Below are positions 1 through 8,619 of a DNA stretch of 64,000 bases, in pieces (the stretch's first letter is position 1; the number at the start of each line of letters is the position of its first letter). A program made the translations under genes and the position numbers. Where the stretch lies: positions 20,578-84,577 of the forward strand of contig JACPOB010000024.1 in the NCBI GenBank assembly GCA_016185145.1, written 5' to 3'. The notes under the pieces are model-generated. The model saw only the letters and a program-made list of their open reading frames with translations. It was not told the origin of the DNA and did not search any database. Source of the DNA: Rhodospirillales bacterium. Lineage in GTDB: Bacteria > Pseudomonadota > Alphaproteobacteria > Reyranellales > Reyranellaceae.

Positions 1-490
1 GCAGTATCCCGAGTCCAGCGAGCACCACTACTGAGTGCGCTCGGGACAGGCCTATTTCCGGATTACCCGCGGTTCGCGCGTCATCGTGCAACAACATCTT
101 GTCCTCTTTGAAAGCCCGCCAGGCTCCTGGAAACCCAAGGAAGAGGGCACAGAACACCCAGCGCAAAAAGCACTTGCGTTGATTTGGGTTTTGGCCAAGA
201 TGGAGTTGCGAGCTACCTTCTTAACCGACCCTTTTGGGTTCCTTGCCCCCGCCCTTGTGGCGGGGGTTTAGTTTTTCAGGCTAGATTCGTTTCTTTCACT
301 CCTTGGGTCGCGGCGATTCAAAAGTGTCCGCCGCATGACTGCACAGGAATCCATATCCTGTCCCGGAGCGCAAGGTAGCCACAAGGAATAGGCCTGCAGA
401 CCTTCACGCCCGCAGGGTCGGAGTTTGATGGGCTTTGGGCCAATCCGTCAACGGCTCTGTGGTCCAAAATGAGCCAAATCGACCCGCTGG
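1..490. other. Left-edge segment without a confident gene
   Basis: I recognise no protein here. The longest open frame (35-271, plus) resembles no family I know and runs through the terminator-like hairpin at 246-276. A half-copy of the TGAGCCA motif (see the palindrome at 838-854) occurs near 470-476, just outside the 3' end of the XRE gene. The segment is probably the tail of a transcription unit lying to the left. Confidence 0.4.
246..276 (+). terminator. Rho-independent terminator
   Basis: A perfect 8-bp GC stem (CCCCCGCC at 246-253 with GGCGGGGG at 259-266) closes a 5-nt loop and is followed by TTTAGTTTTT. This would end a plus-strand transcript entering from the left. Confidence 0.7.
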
Positions 491-730
491 CTACGGCCTG
501 TTCTGGAGTCTTCTCAGATAATCGACGTCCAGCATCTCCGCGAGGCTCGTGCCTGTGTGCGCGCAGAACCGCATGAGGAGATCATGCGGGAGCGGGGACC
601 TAGTCTCGTAGCCCTTGTAGGTATTCCTTGGAATATCAAGGATATCGGCCATTTGAGCCTGGGTGTAGCCAGCCTTCTTCCTTGCGCGCTTGGTCGCTGC
701 GCAAAACAGGCGATTGAACTCGATGGCCAT
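491..730 (-). CDS. Small XRE/Cro-type helix-turn-helix regulator
   Basis: A DNA-binding repressor of about 79 residues. The helix-turn-helix is visible as ARKKAGYTQAQMADILDIP followed by RNTYKGYE, the usual Cro/CI arrangement. I chose the ATG at 730 because the family starts close to this helix. An in-frame ATG at 823 would add 31 residues of unconvincing sequence. The gene is divergent from the degraded PLD gene and topoisomerase operon. A palindrome at 838-854 lies upstream and is its likely operator, which suggests it controls itself and perhaps the conjugation operon. Which genes it really regulates is inference. Confidence 0.7.
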   Translation of the reverse strand: MAIEFNRLFCAATKRARKKAGYTQAQMADILDIPRNTYKGYETRSPLPHDLLMRFCAHTGTSLAEMLDVDYLRRLQNRP

Positions 731-837
731 GACTTTGAATCGAAATCCTATGGCCTGCGTCAAATGCAAAGCGCATCGACTTAACAGTTTTGCCTGCCGA
801 ATCTTGGTCGGATATGCGTCCATAAGATGTTGTCGCG

Positions 838-854
838 TGGCTCAATTTGAGCCA
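838..854. promoter_or_regulatory. Palindromic operator candidate
   Basis: TGGCTCAA-T-TTGAGCCA is a perfect 8-bp inverted repeat around one central base. It sits in the divergent region between the XRE gene (minus) and the rightward transfer operon. Its size suits a dimeric XRE repressor. Confidence 0.5.
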
Positions 855-1039
855 TTTTCGAGGAATGACGGCAAAACGGAAGAACTATCAAGCTGTCACA
901 TGCGAATTGATCGTCACCGTCGGCACCCAGGCCCGAGCTGACGGGCGAGCGCCCGTCGAGCTGCATTGGGGCCCCGGCCGAGAACTTAGAGCGAGTAGAC
1001 ATAAGATTCCTGGGCACCACTCAGAAACCGGCACATTCC

Positions 1040-1410
1040 GCGGCCTGCAACCTATCCGAACATGTGCTGGTCGATGCCCTCTGCAGGCTGGCCCAGGCAG
1101 TGGTGCTGGTGCGCCTGTACCAGCTGAGAGAAACGCTGCTCGCAGCGCTGCCAGCCATCCGCCCTATCGCCTGGCCCAGACGTCGATTCTCGAGGCGAGC
1201 GCAAGCCGCCGGCCTCATGCACCTCAGTCCTACCTCATTGACAGCCAGGTGCTGCGCACCGGCTCGGCCAATTTCTCCGCCTCGGGCCTCGAGCGCCAGG
1301 ACAACGACTTGGTCGTGATTCGCGACGCGCGGTCGATCGCGCAGTTCGCCGAAACCTTCGAGGGCCCGTGGGCGCGCCCTGGCAACAAGGTGTGGAGGCC
1401 TGAACGGTGA
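1040..1410 (+). pseudogene. Frameshifted phospholipase D-family protein
   Basis: Residues encoded at about 1226-1365 match the second half of plasmid-type PLD/Nuc nucleases: YLIDSQVLRTGSANFSASG followed by LERQDNDLVVI. The catalytic HxK motif is broken. In the upstream frame MHL is read, but the Lys codon lacks one A near 1226, so HLK continues only after a frameshift. Sequence upstream of this point is heavily degraded and the family's N-terminal half is not readable in a single frame. The last codons overlap the topoisomerase start by 4 bases (GTGA), as expected if this was once an operon gene. Intact relatives are found beside conjugation genes; their exact role there is unclear. Confidence 0.6.
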
Positions 1411-3314
1411 CGAAGCTCCTCATTATCGAGTCGCCGGGCAAGCTGAAGAAGCTTCGCTCGATTCTCGGGCCCGATTGGCGTGTAGAGGCAAGCATCGGCC
1501 ACGTGCGTGACCTGCCTGCGGTCGGTGGGCTGCACGTCGGGCCAGCGCCGGACTTTGAGCCACATTACGAGGTGAAGGCGGAACGCAAGGATGTCATGGC
1601 GCGTCTGCGCAAGGCTGCGGCCTCGGCCGACGTCTATCTCGGCACTGACCCGGATCGCGAAGGTGAAGCCATCGCCTGGCACCTCGCGCAATGCCTGCAG
1701 CTGCGTGCGCCGAAGCGCGTGCGTTTTGGTGCAATCACTGCCAAAGCGGTGCTGGCCGCAGTGGCATCGCCGGCGGCGCTCAACACGCGCCTTGTCGGCG
1801 CCCAGGAGGCGCGTCGCGTGGTCGATCGCCTCGTGGGCTATACCGTGAGCCCGGCCTTGCAGCGCCGCACCGGCCACAGCCTGTCAGCGGGTCGTGTGCA
1901 GACGCCGGCGGTTCGCCTGGTCGTCCAGCGCGAGCGTGAAATCCGCGCGTTCAAGTCTCGCACGCACTTCGGCGTTCGTTTGCACGGCCGCTCGGGCGAA
2001 GGTGAATGGTGGCTCGATCTGGTCGGGGATGGCGAAGACAAGGATGCAATGCTGCTGGATCGAGCGGTAGCCGATCGCCTGGCGGTGCTGGAATCCGTGG
2101 CAGTGCAAACCTGCGGCGATACGACGGAGGAAGAGGCGCCGCCGCCACCTCTCGTGACCTCCACGCTCCAGCAGCTCGCGGCGGTGAGGCTGGGGCTCTC
2201 GGCAAAAGCGGCGATGGATCTGGCGCAGAAGCTCTACGAAGGCGGCCATATCACCTATCATCGCACCGATGACCCGAACCTGGGCGAAGACGCACTCGCG
2301 GGAATTACCGCGGCAACCGCCGCTCTCGGCCTCAAGTCTCTGACAGCGCTGCGGCGCTATCCAGCGCCGATAGGTGCACAGGCCGGTCATCCCGCCATCT
2401 CACCAACCAGGTGGGACCAGCCGCTGGCGGGCGACGATGCTGGCCAGCAGGCGCTCTATCGCCTGATCTGGCAGCGCGCGGTGGGCTCTCAATTGGAAGC
2501 GACCACTTACGCCGTACGTCGCGTCGAGGCCTCGGGGAGTGACATGGGCGAGCGCGGCGTAATGTTCGCGGGCTCCCGACGCGCAATCATGAGGATGGGC
2601 TGGCGGGCGCTCCTCGATGGCGATGAGCGCGACGAGGACAAGGAAGACAGCGCAACTGGCGACGGCGAAGAAAACGCAATTAACCACCTGCCATTCTGCA
2701 AGCCGGGCGACTGGCTGGGCGTCGTGCGCGGGCAGGTCCTCGAGAAGAAGACAAGGGCATCACCGCGCTTCTCGGAGGCTTCGCTCATTCGGCGCCTGGA
2801 GAAAGAGGGCGTGGGCCGCCCCTCTACCTATGCCCCCATCATGGAATCGATCAAGGCCCGCGGATACGTCACGGTGAAGAGCAAGCGCCTACACGCGACC
2901 GAGCTCGGCGAGCTTCTTGTTGAAACGGTGGAAGGCGTCTTCGGCTTTGCCGATCTCAAATACACGCGCGGTGTTGAAGAGCTGCTCGATGACGTGGCGC
3001 TCGGCTCACAATCCTACAGCGACGTTGTCGGCCTGATGTGGGCTCGTCTCGAGGACGAGATAGAGGCCTTCACTGCCGCCGAGCCGATCTGCACGCGCTG
3101 TGGAGCGCCGCTGCGGCGGCTCGTCGGCATCAGCAGGAGGTCGCGCAAACCCTACGATTTCTGGAAATGCAGCAATCGCGAAAGCGATTGCCCGGACACC
3201 TTCAACACGAAGGACGGCGAACCGGACTTTGCCGGTCGCAGGAACACGCGACAGCAGCGTGTCGCGAGAAGTGACACTGCAATTCGCGCAGAGAGAGGGG
3301 CTGGAGATGACTAA
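1407..3314 (+). CDS. Type IA DNA topoisomerase (plasmid/ICE type)
   Basis: This enzyme relaxes DNA by single-strand passage and probably assists plasmid or ICE transfer and replication. The N-terminal Toprim domain shows IIESPGK (Glu8) and the acidic triad GTDPDREGEA (Asp81, Asp83, Glu85). The catalytic tyrosine is most likely Tyr284 in ITYHRTD, where chromosomal TopA has YMRTDS. A C-terminal four-cysteine zinc ribbon (CTRC ... C ... C) lies around residues 560-600. At 635 residues it is shorter than housekeeping TopA, as usual for mobile-element forms. It starts at a GTG that overlaps the previous frame and ends 8 bases inside trbM, so it is part of the transfer operon. Confidence 0.9.
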   Translation: MTKLLIIESPGKLKKLRSILGPDWRVEASIGHVRDLPAVGGLHVGPAPDFEPHYEVKAERKDVMARLRKAAASADVYLGTDPDREGEAIAWHLAQCLQLRAPKRVRFGAITAKAVLAAVASPAALNTRLVGAQEARRVVDRLVGYTVSPALQRRTGHSLSAGRVQTPAVRLVVQREREIRAFKSRTHFGVRLHGRSGEGEWWLDLVGDGEDKDAMLLDRAVADRLAVLESVAVQTCGDTTEEEAPPPPLVTSTLQQLAAVRLGLSAKAAMDLAQKLYEGGHITYHRTDDPNLGEDALAGITAATAALGLKSLTALRRYPAPIGAQAGHPAISPTRWDQPLAGDDAGQQALYRLIWQRAVGSQLEATTYAVRRVEASGSDMGERGVMFAGSRRAIMRMGWRALLDGDERDEDKEDSATGDGEENAINHLPFCKPGDWLGVVRGQVLEKKTRASPRFSEASLIRRLEKEGVGRPSTYAPIMESIKARGYVTVKSKRLHATELGELLVETVEGVFGFADLKYTRGVEELLDDVALGSQSYSDVVGLMWARLEDEIEAFTAAEPICTRCGAPLRRLVGISRRSRKPYDFWKCSNRESDCPDTFNTKDGEPDFAGRRNTRQQRVARSDTAIRAERGAGDD

Positions 3315-3828
3315 GGCAATCGCGTTGCGGTCGAGCCTCGCGGGTTTGGCCCTCATGGCATCTGCTGTCGGTGTTGCTGCCCCCGCAAAGGCGCAAGCCG
3401 GTGCCGCCAGTTCGGCAAACTCGCAGGAGGAATTTGGCTGCACTGTCCTTCTTTGCCTGATGAACCCGGCCGGTCCTTACGCGGTGGCGGAGTGCGCCCC
3501 GGCCGTTTCCCAATTCTTTGCGCTGGGGAAGGGCGCCACGCGGCCGACATGCTCGGCCGCGGGCTGGTCGGGCGAGGGCGCTACGTATGCCCCGGTCGAC
3601 TGCAGCGGCGACTACTCGATGGCCCTCAACGAAGCGGGGGCCTGGGGCTGCCGCAGCAACGACAAGTACGTGGTACTCGATGAGCATGGCCAGCCTGTCC
3701 CCGATGGGATGGGTGGCGTCGTCTACGACCACATATTCACCACCGATCCTTCGGTGATGACGCATCGAGAGAAGACGCACTATTTCGACCTCACCTTCAA
3801 CGGTCAGACCACCCGCGTGTGGTTCTGA
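3307..3828 (+). CDS. trbM: TrbM/KikA-type conjugal transfer protein
   Basis: A secreted protein of 173 residues with a signal peptide (cleavage near AKA-Q, about residue 30). The TrbM hallmark follows: CTVLLCLMNPAGPYAVAEC, then a further Cys in RPTC, a short cysteine-bonded periplasmic domain needed for mating in IncP-type systems. The ATG at 3307 overlaps the end of the topoisomerase gene. Its stop overlaps the virB1 start (TGATG). Its place between a topoisomerase and virB1 is typical of this family of elements. Confidence 0.8.
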   Translation: MTKAIALRSSLAGLALMASAVGVAAPAKAQAGAASSANSQEEFGCTVLLCLMNPAGPYAVAECAPAVSQFFALGKGATRPTCSAAGWSGEGATYAPVDCSGDYSMALNEAGAWGCRSNDKYVVLDEHGQPVPDGMGGVVYDHIFTTDPSVMTHREKTHYFDLTFNGQTTRVWF

Positions 3829-4439
3829 TGGACGCGGCCACTTTCCTTGCCCTTGCGCTGCAATGCGCGCCGCACGTCGCGCCCGATACATTGCTCGCGA
3901 TCGCAAGCCATGAGTCGGCCCTCCGGCCCTTCGTGATCGCAAACAACTCGACCAAGGAGCGGGCCGAAGGCACGACGCCTGCCGAGGCTGTCGACCTCGC
4001 TGCGTCATGGATCGCGGCGGGCCACAGCGTCGACATGGGCCTCATGCAAATAAACTCGGCGAACCTGCCGCGGCTCGGCATGTCGGTCGCCGACGTGTTC
4101 GTGCCGTGTCGCAACGTCGAGGCCGGCGCACGCATTCTCGGCGATGCCTATGCGAATGCCGGCGAACGCGAGGGCGACAAGGGCCGCGCGCTGCGCATGG
4201 CGCTCAGTGCCTACAACACCGGCGACTTCAATGCCGGCTTCACGAACGGATACGTCGCGGCCGTCGAAGGCCAGGCCGCGGCCTACGTGGTGCCGTCGCT
4301 TGCCGGCGCGGCGCCCGCGTCGCCGCCCGCGCTTCGCGTGCGGCGGGCACCGCCGGCGCCTGCGCAAACCGCGCAGCCGCCGGCACCCGGAGGGGACTGG
4401 AATCCCTTCGGGCGAGGCGATCGAGGCAGCGTCTTCTAA
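3828..4439 (+). CDS. virB1: VirB1-like lytic transglycosylase
   Basis: A peptidoglycan-cleaving enzyme that opens the wall for type IV secretion. The SLT fold is recognisable from SHESALRPFVI (catalytic Glu in HES), then DMGLMQIN and LSAYNTGDF, the three conserved SLT blocks. A Pro/Ala-rich tail ends the protein at 203 residues. No clear signal peptide precedes the catalytic domain. The start codon overlaps the trbM stop by one base, so translation is probably coupled. Confidence 0.88.
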   Translation: MDAATFLALALQCAPHVAPDTLLAIASHESALRPFVIANNSTKERAEGTTPAEAVDLAASWIAAGHSVDMGLMQINSANLPRLGMSVADVFVPCRNVEAGARILGDAYANAGEREGDKGRALRMALSAYNTGDFNAGFTNGYVAAVEGQAAAYVVPSLAGAAPASPPALRVRRAPPAPAQTAQPPAPGGDWNPFGRGDRGSVF

Positions 4440-4467
4440 TCGTCCAGGAGAGCGTGAGGTGGAGATC

Positions 4468-4761
4468 ATGAGTCGAGGAACAGTCGAGAGGACCGCACTG
4501 TCTGGAACAGTGGCCGTGTGGTCGGCGGGCGCCATGGTGCATCCAGCGGCCGCCCAGGATCTGACTTCCGGCATCAACAACCTGCTGGCCCTGCTCAACG
4601 GGCCGTTCATCCTGGCCGCCGCCACGTTGGCCATCCTGGTGGTCGGCCTGCTGTGGATGTTCGGCCGCCTGCAGCTGCTTCCCGCGATCACGATCGTGAT
4701 GGGCGTCTGCATTGCAGGTTCGGCCGCCACGATTGCCGGCAAGCTCGTAGGCGGGACATGA
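4468..4761 (+). CDS. virB2: VirB2 major pilin
   Basis: A 97-residue pilin precursor. A long signal segment ends near HPAAAQ (about residue 29), followed by two hydrophobic helices typical of VirB2/TrbC pilins (about 42-64 and 70-90). A good ribosome-binding sequence (GAGGTGGAG) precedes the ATG. The stop overlaps the virB3 start as ATGA. Confidence 0.85.
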   Translation: MSRGTVERTALSGTVAVWSAGAMVHPAAAQDLTSGINNLLALLNGPFILAAATLAILVVGLLWMFGRLQLLPAITIVMGVCIAGSAATIAGKLVGGT

Positions 4762-5123
4762 CAGAGGAAGTGAGGCCGGCCCGGTGCACGCTGTTTCTCG
4801 CGTGCACCCGGCCCGCCCTCTTCGTCGGCATTCCTCTCGAAGCTGTCTTTTTCTGCCTGTTGGGCGGCGTCCTGGGCGGCCCGGTTCTCACGGGCGACAT
4901 GGTGCTTGTGCTGCCGATCGCCGGCGTCATGGGGACAGTCTGCCGCCTTGTCAGCAAGCACGACCCACTGATCTTCCGGGTCCTCCTGGCCTGGCTGGAA
5001 AGCCGGCCGAAAGGCGCCGTCGGCGCTCCGGTGAACGGCCGCAAATGGTGGGGCGGCCACTCGATCAGTCCGCTGCGGCCGACCCTCCAGTACACGCGAG
5101 CGGAGCTCGGACGGAATGTTTGA
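4758..5123 (+). CDS. virB3: VirB3 inner-membrane T4SS protein
   Basis: A small membrane protein of 121 residues, with TRPALFVGIPLEA at the N-terminal membrane entry and two hydrophobic stretches (about 20-65). This matches the VirB3/TrbD family, which works with the VirB4 ATPase in pilus assembly. It overlaps virB2 by 4 bases and virB4 by 8 bases. Confidence 0.82.
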   Translation: MTEEVRPARCTLFLACTRPALFVGIPLEAVFFCLLGGVLGGPVLTGDMVLVLPIAGVMGTVCRLVSKHDPLIFRVLLAWLESRPKGAVGAPVNGRKWWGGHSISPLRPTLQYTRAELGRNV

Positions 5124-7509
5124 CGCTGTGGTGAAGCGCGCCGCACAGGTCGCGGCCACTGAAATAGATATGAGCAGTTACGTGCCCTATGTGCGGCATG
5201 TCGATGAAAGCACAGTCGCGCTCGCGTCCGGCGCTTTGCTGCGCATGTGGCGTGTCGAGGGTTTGCCCTGGGAGTCGGTCGACCAGCTCGTCCTCAATCG
5301 CTACGCCGAGGCCTTGAACAACGGGCTGCGGTCGCTGAGCCATGAGCGCATTGCGCTGTGGACGCATATCGTGCGGTTGCGACAGCCCGCCATTGCCTCC
5401 GAGCCGACTGGCACGCTGCCCTTCGTCGACGAGCTGATGGGTGCGTACGAAAGCCGCCTCGCAGGCGAGCGGCTGTACCGCAACCACCTCTATGTGAGCC
5501 TGGTCGTCTCGCCGTCGCTGCGCAGTCTCGGGCCGGCTTCGGCCCTTCGGCTATTCTCGGGCAAGGCCGCGGCGATTGCCCAGGACGATCAAGAACTGAT
5601 CGCCGATCATTCCTCGCGTCTGGAGGCTCTTCTGCGGCCGTATCGCCCCCAGGTCCTGGGCGTCGAACGGCACAATGGCGTACTTTTTTCCCGCACCGCC
5701 GAAGCACTGCGCGGCGTGTTGACCGGCAATGAAGAGCGCGTCGGCCTGGTGCGCGGCGACCTCGGCCGCAGCATCGTGAATTTCCGGCCGATCTTCGGCG
5801 CCGAGACGATCGAGATACGCGAAGCGACCGCGCGGCGTTTCGTCGCGATGCTGTCGGTCGGCGAATATCCCGCGGAAACCCGGCTGGGAATGTGCGACGC
5901 GATGCTGTCGGCCCCCTGCCAGATGGTGGTGACGCAGTCGTTCAAGTTCCTCTCCAAAGCGGCGGCCCGCGAGTTGTTCGGGCGCCGGCAAAATCAAATG
6001 TCGACGTCGGGCGACAAGGCGCTGACCCAGGCCGCCTTGCTCGAGACTGCGGCCGACGACCTTGAAAGCAATGCCTGGGTGGTCGGCCAGCATCACCTGT
6101 CGGTCGCGGTGATCGAAGACGATCCAAGGGCGCTCGCGGGTTCGCTGGCGCTCGCGCGGCGGTTGGTGTCAGACGCCGGCATCGTCGCGAGCCGCGAAGA
6201 CCTGTCCCTGATCCACACCTACTTCGCCCAGCTACCCGGCAATTTCCGCTTTCGCGTGCGTCGTGCCGAGGGCGTCACCAGCCAGAACTTTACCTGCCTG
6301 TCGCCGCTGCACAGCTACTCAGCTGGCCGGCGCTCCGGCCTGCACTGGGACCGGCCCGTAGCCGAATTTCGGACAAGCGCCTTGGCCCGCTACGCCTTCA
6401 ACCTGCATGTCCGCGACGTCGGACATACGCTGATCCTGGGCGCGACAGGAGCCGGCAAGTCCGTCCTGCTCAACTTCGCCCTGGCCGGGCTGCTGAAGCT
6501 TGGCGCCACCCAAGTCATCTTCGACAAGGACCGCAGCACCGAGCTCTTCGTCGGGATGAATGGCGGTCGGTACCTGTCGTTGCACGTCGGGCAGGAGACA
6601 GGCGCCGCGCCACTGAAGGCCCAGGCCACGTACACCGACCGCTATCGGGCGTTCCTGGTCAAGCTCGTCAGCCGCCTGGTGGCCTGCGGTGCGCCGCTCT
6701 CGGCCGAGGACTCCCGACGGATCGCCGAAGGCGTCGCCTCGGTCGAGCGGCTGCCGGCCGCACAACGCAGCATGGGGGTCCTGCGCGCCACCCTGGGCGG
6801 TACGGACGCCGACTCGATCGGCGCACGCCTCGAGCGCTGGTGTCGCGGCCATGAACTGGGTTGGGTGCTCGATGGCGAGACCGACCGCATCGGCCCCACG
6901 TCGGACGACTGGCGCCTGTTGGGTATCGACCTGACGGAGCTTTTGCGATCGGGCGACGCCCGCGAGCCAATGTTGATGTATCTCTTCGAGCGCCTGGACC
7001 AGCTGGTCGACGGTCGCCGTCTCGTGTGGGCGGTCGAGGAATTTCATGCTGCCCTGGGCGATCCGACGATTCGCGCCCAGGTCGATGACGCACTGCGCAC
7101 GTGGCGCAAGCGCAACGCCATGGCGATCCTGGTCAGCCAGAATCCGACCGACGCCATCAATTCGGCGATCGGCGCGTCCCTGGTCCAGCAGACGCCGACC
7201 AAGATCTACCTGCCGAACCCGTCGGCGCGCCGCGAAGACTATGTCGACCGGTTGAACTGCCTCGATCGCGAATATCGCCTGATCGCAGGCCTTGGCATCA
7301 CCAGCCGCAAACTCCTCGTTCGCCAGAGCGATCCCGACGAAGTCGGCGCGCTCAGCACTTCTGTTCTTTGTGATCTCGATCTTAGCGGCCTCGAGAACTT
7401 CCTCCGTGTCCTCTCGCCCCAGGCGGAGCGCGGGGATTTCGAGCGCTGGGATCGCGTACGGACGGCCGGGCCGTCCGATCTTTGGCGTCGATTCAACGAA
7501 GGAGGCTAA
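5116..7509 (+). CDS. virB4: VirB4/TrbE conjugation ATPase
   Basis: The main T4SS energising ATPase (797 residues), acting at the inner membrane to extract pilin and drive assembly. The N-terminal CagE/TrbE/VirB domain occupies roughly residues 1-400. Walker A is GATGAGKS at 442-449, and the Walker B region is RRLVWAVEEFH near 640. Downstream motifs AILVSQNPTDA and KIYLPNP are typical of the family. It starts 8 bases inside virB3 and is followed directly by virB5. Confidence 0.93.
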   Translation: MFDAVVKRAAQVAATEIDMSSYVPYVRHVDESTVALASGALLRMWRVEGLPWESVDQLVLNRYAEALNNGLRSLSHERIALWTHIVRLRQPAIASEPTGTLPFVDELMGAYESRLAGERLYRNHLYVSLVVSPSLRSLGPASALRLFSGKAAAIAQDDQELIADHSSRLEALLRPYRPQVLGVERHNGVLFSRTAEALRGVLTGNEERVGLVRGDLGRSIVNFRPIFGAETIEIREATARRFVAMLSVGEYPAETRLGMCDAMLSAPCQMVVTQSFKFLSKAAARELFGRRQNQMSTSGDKALTQAALLETAADDLESNAWVVGQHHLSVAVIEDDPRALAGSLALARRLVSDAGIVASREDLSLIHTYFAQLPGNFRFRVRRAEGVTSQNFTCLSPLHSYSAGRRSGLHWDRPVAEFRTSALARYAFNLHVRDVGHTLILGATGAGKSVLLNFALAGLLKLGATQVIFDKDRSTELFVGMNGGRYLSLHVGQETGAAPLKAQATYTDRYRAFLVKLVSRLVACGAPLSAEDSRRIAEGVASVERLPAAQRSMGVLRATLGGTDADSIGARLERWCRGHELGWVLDGETDRIGPTSDDWRLLGIDLTELLRSGDAREPMLMYLFERLDQLVDGRRLVWAVEEFHAALGDPTIRAQVDDALRTWRKRNAMAILVSQNPTDAINSAIGASLVQQTPTKIYLPNPSARREDYVDRLNCLDREYRLIAGLGITSRKLLVRQSDPDEVGALSTSVLCDLDLSGLENFLRVLSPQAERGDFERWDRVRTAGPSDLWRRFNEGG

Positions 7510-7510
7510 C

Positions 7511-8218
7511 ATGCGCAAGCGTCATACTTTGGCCCTGCTGGCCGCGGCGGCGCTCTCCCACAACAATCCGGCGCAGGCCCAGGGCGTGCCGACATTCGAC
7601 GCTTCGGCAGTCGCGGCGGCGCTTCAGCAGGTCCAGAACGGAATGCAGCAGCTGCAAGCGCTGCAGCAGCAGTTGCAGCAGGCAACGGCGCTGGTGAACG
7701 CGGTCAAGGGCGGCCGCGGCATGGATGTCATCGCCAGCCTGCTCAATCAGCCCGGCGTACGCGACATGTTTCCCACCGAACTGGTCGACCTCCTGCAGGG
7801 CGCGCCGGAGATCGTGGCGACGGCACAGTCGTTGCGCCAGAACATGACAATCTCAAGCTACCCCGGCAACGACTTCTATCTCAGCGAGCTCACTGCGCGC
7901 GGCGATCGCATCTCGCGCGACATGGCGACGGCCCAGCAACTGTTCTCCTCGCTGTCGAAGCGCAGCAAAGGCCTCGATGAACTGCGCCAACGGCTCGGCT
8001 CGGTCAGCGACCCCGCGGAAGTTGATCAGCTGAATGCCCGCATCAACGTCGAGACGAGCATGGCGACGGCCGATCTGTCGAAGCTGCAACTGCTGGCGAT
8101 GCAGCAGCAGACGCAGGACAGGATCGACCAGCAGCGCGCGGCTGAGGCCGCGCAGAAGGCGAATGAGGCCGGATACGACTACTTGACCAAGGGCATCACC
8201 AGCGCACCGACAAACTGA
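7511..8218 (+). CDS. virB5: VirB5 minor pilin/adhesin
   Basis: A secreted 235-residue protein with a signal peptide (cleavage after AQA, about residue 24). The mature part is almost all helical and Gln/Ala-rich (QQLQALQQQLQQAT), with a second coiled coil near residues 170-220. This composition and its position between virB4 and virB6 identify VirB5. A GGAGG sequence precedes the ATG. Confidence 0.82.
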   Translation: MRKRHTLALLAAAALSHNNPAQAQGVPTFDASAVAAALQQVQNGMQQLQALQQQLQQATALVNAVKGGRGMDVIASLLNQPGVRDMFPTELVDLLQGAPEIVATAQSLRQNMTISSYPGNDFYLSELTARGDRISRDMATAQQLFSSLSKRSKGLDELRQRLGSVSDPAEVDQLNARINVETSMATADLSKLQLLAMQQQTQDRIDQQRAAEAAQKANEAGYDYLTKGITSAPTN

Positions 8219-8240
8219 GCAGGGCAAGGAGGTTTCATCA

Positions 8241-8615
8241 ATGAGCGACATTACGATCTCGACGAACAAGCTCATGGCGATGATCGCGAGCGTGGTCTTC
8301 GCCGCCGGTGCCGCCGGCGCCGGCGTCGGCTCCGCCGTGGGCGTCAATCTCGGCGGCGTCGCAGCTGCCGGCGTCGCGGCGCCCGCGACCGGCAGTGACC
8401 GCGAGGAGCTTCGCAAGGATCGCGAGGCCTTCATCAAGGAGGTGCGCTCGACGCTCGAAGCGATCAAGGCACAGACTGGCGCCGGCGGGCTGAGCATCCG
8501 TGACATGCGTATCGCCATCATGGGGGCGATACTGGCCATCGATAACTCGCGTTTGAAAGGCGATCCGGCCGTGATGGAGCGTTATCGCTCAGAGTTCACG
8601 GCCTCCACGCGGTAG
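8241..8615 (+). CDS. Unrecognised small T4SS-operon membrane protein
   Basis: I do not recognise this 124-residue protein. It has one Gly/Ala-rich hydrophobic segment (about residues 12-48) followed by a charged helix (DREELRKDREAFIKEVRSTL) and a soluble tail. It sits in the virB operon between virB5 and virB6 with its own AGGAGG site. It could be a small periplasmic or entry-exclusion-type protein, but nothing in the sequence proves that. Confidence 0.7.
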   Translation: MSDITISTNKLMAMIASVVFAAGAAGAGVGSAVGVNLGGVAAAGVAAPATGSDREELRKDREAFIKEVRSTLEAIKAQTGAGGLSIRDMRIAIMGAILAIDNSRLKGDPAVMERYRSEFTASTR

Positions 8616-8619
8616 GGCA

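Noticed and set aside
847..1230. N-terminal part of the 187-codon frame before the PLD block
   Set aside because: Low-complexity text with no motif; the real family would require other frames, so I treated only the 3' part as gene remnant.
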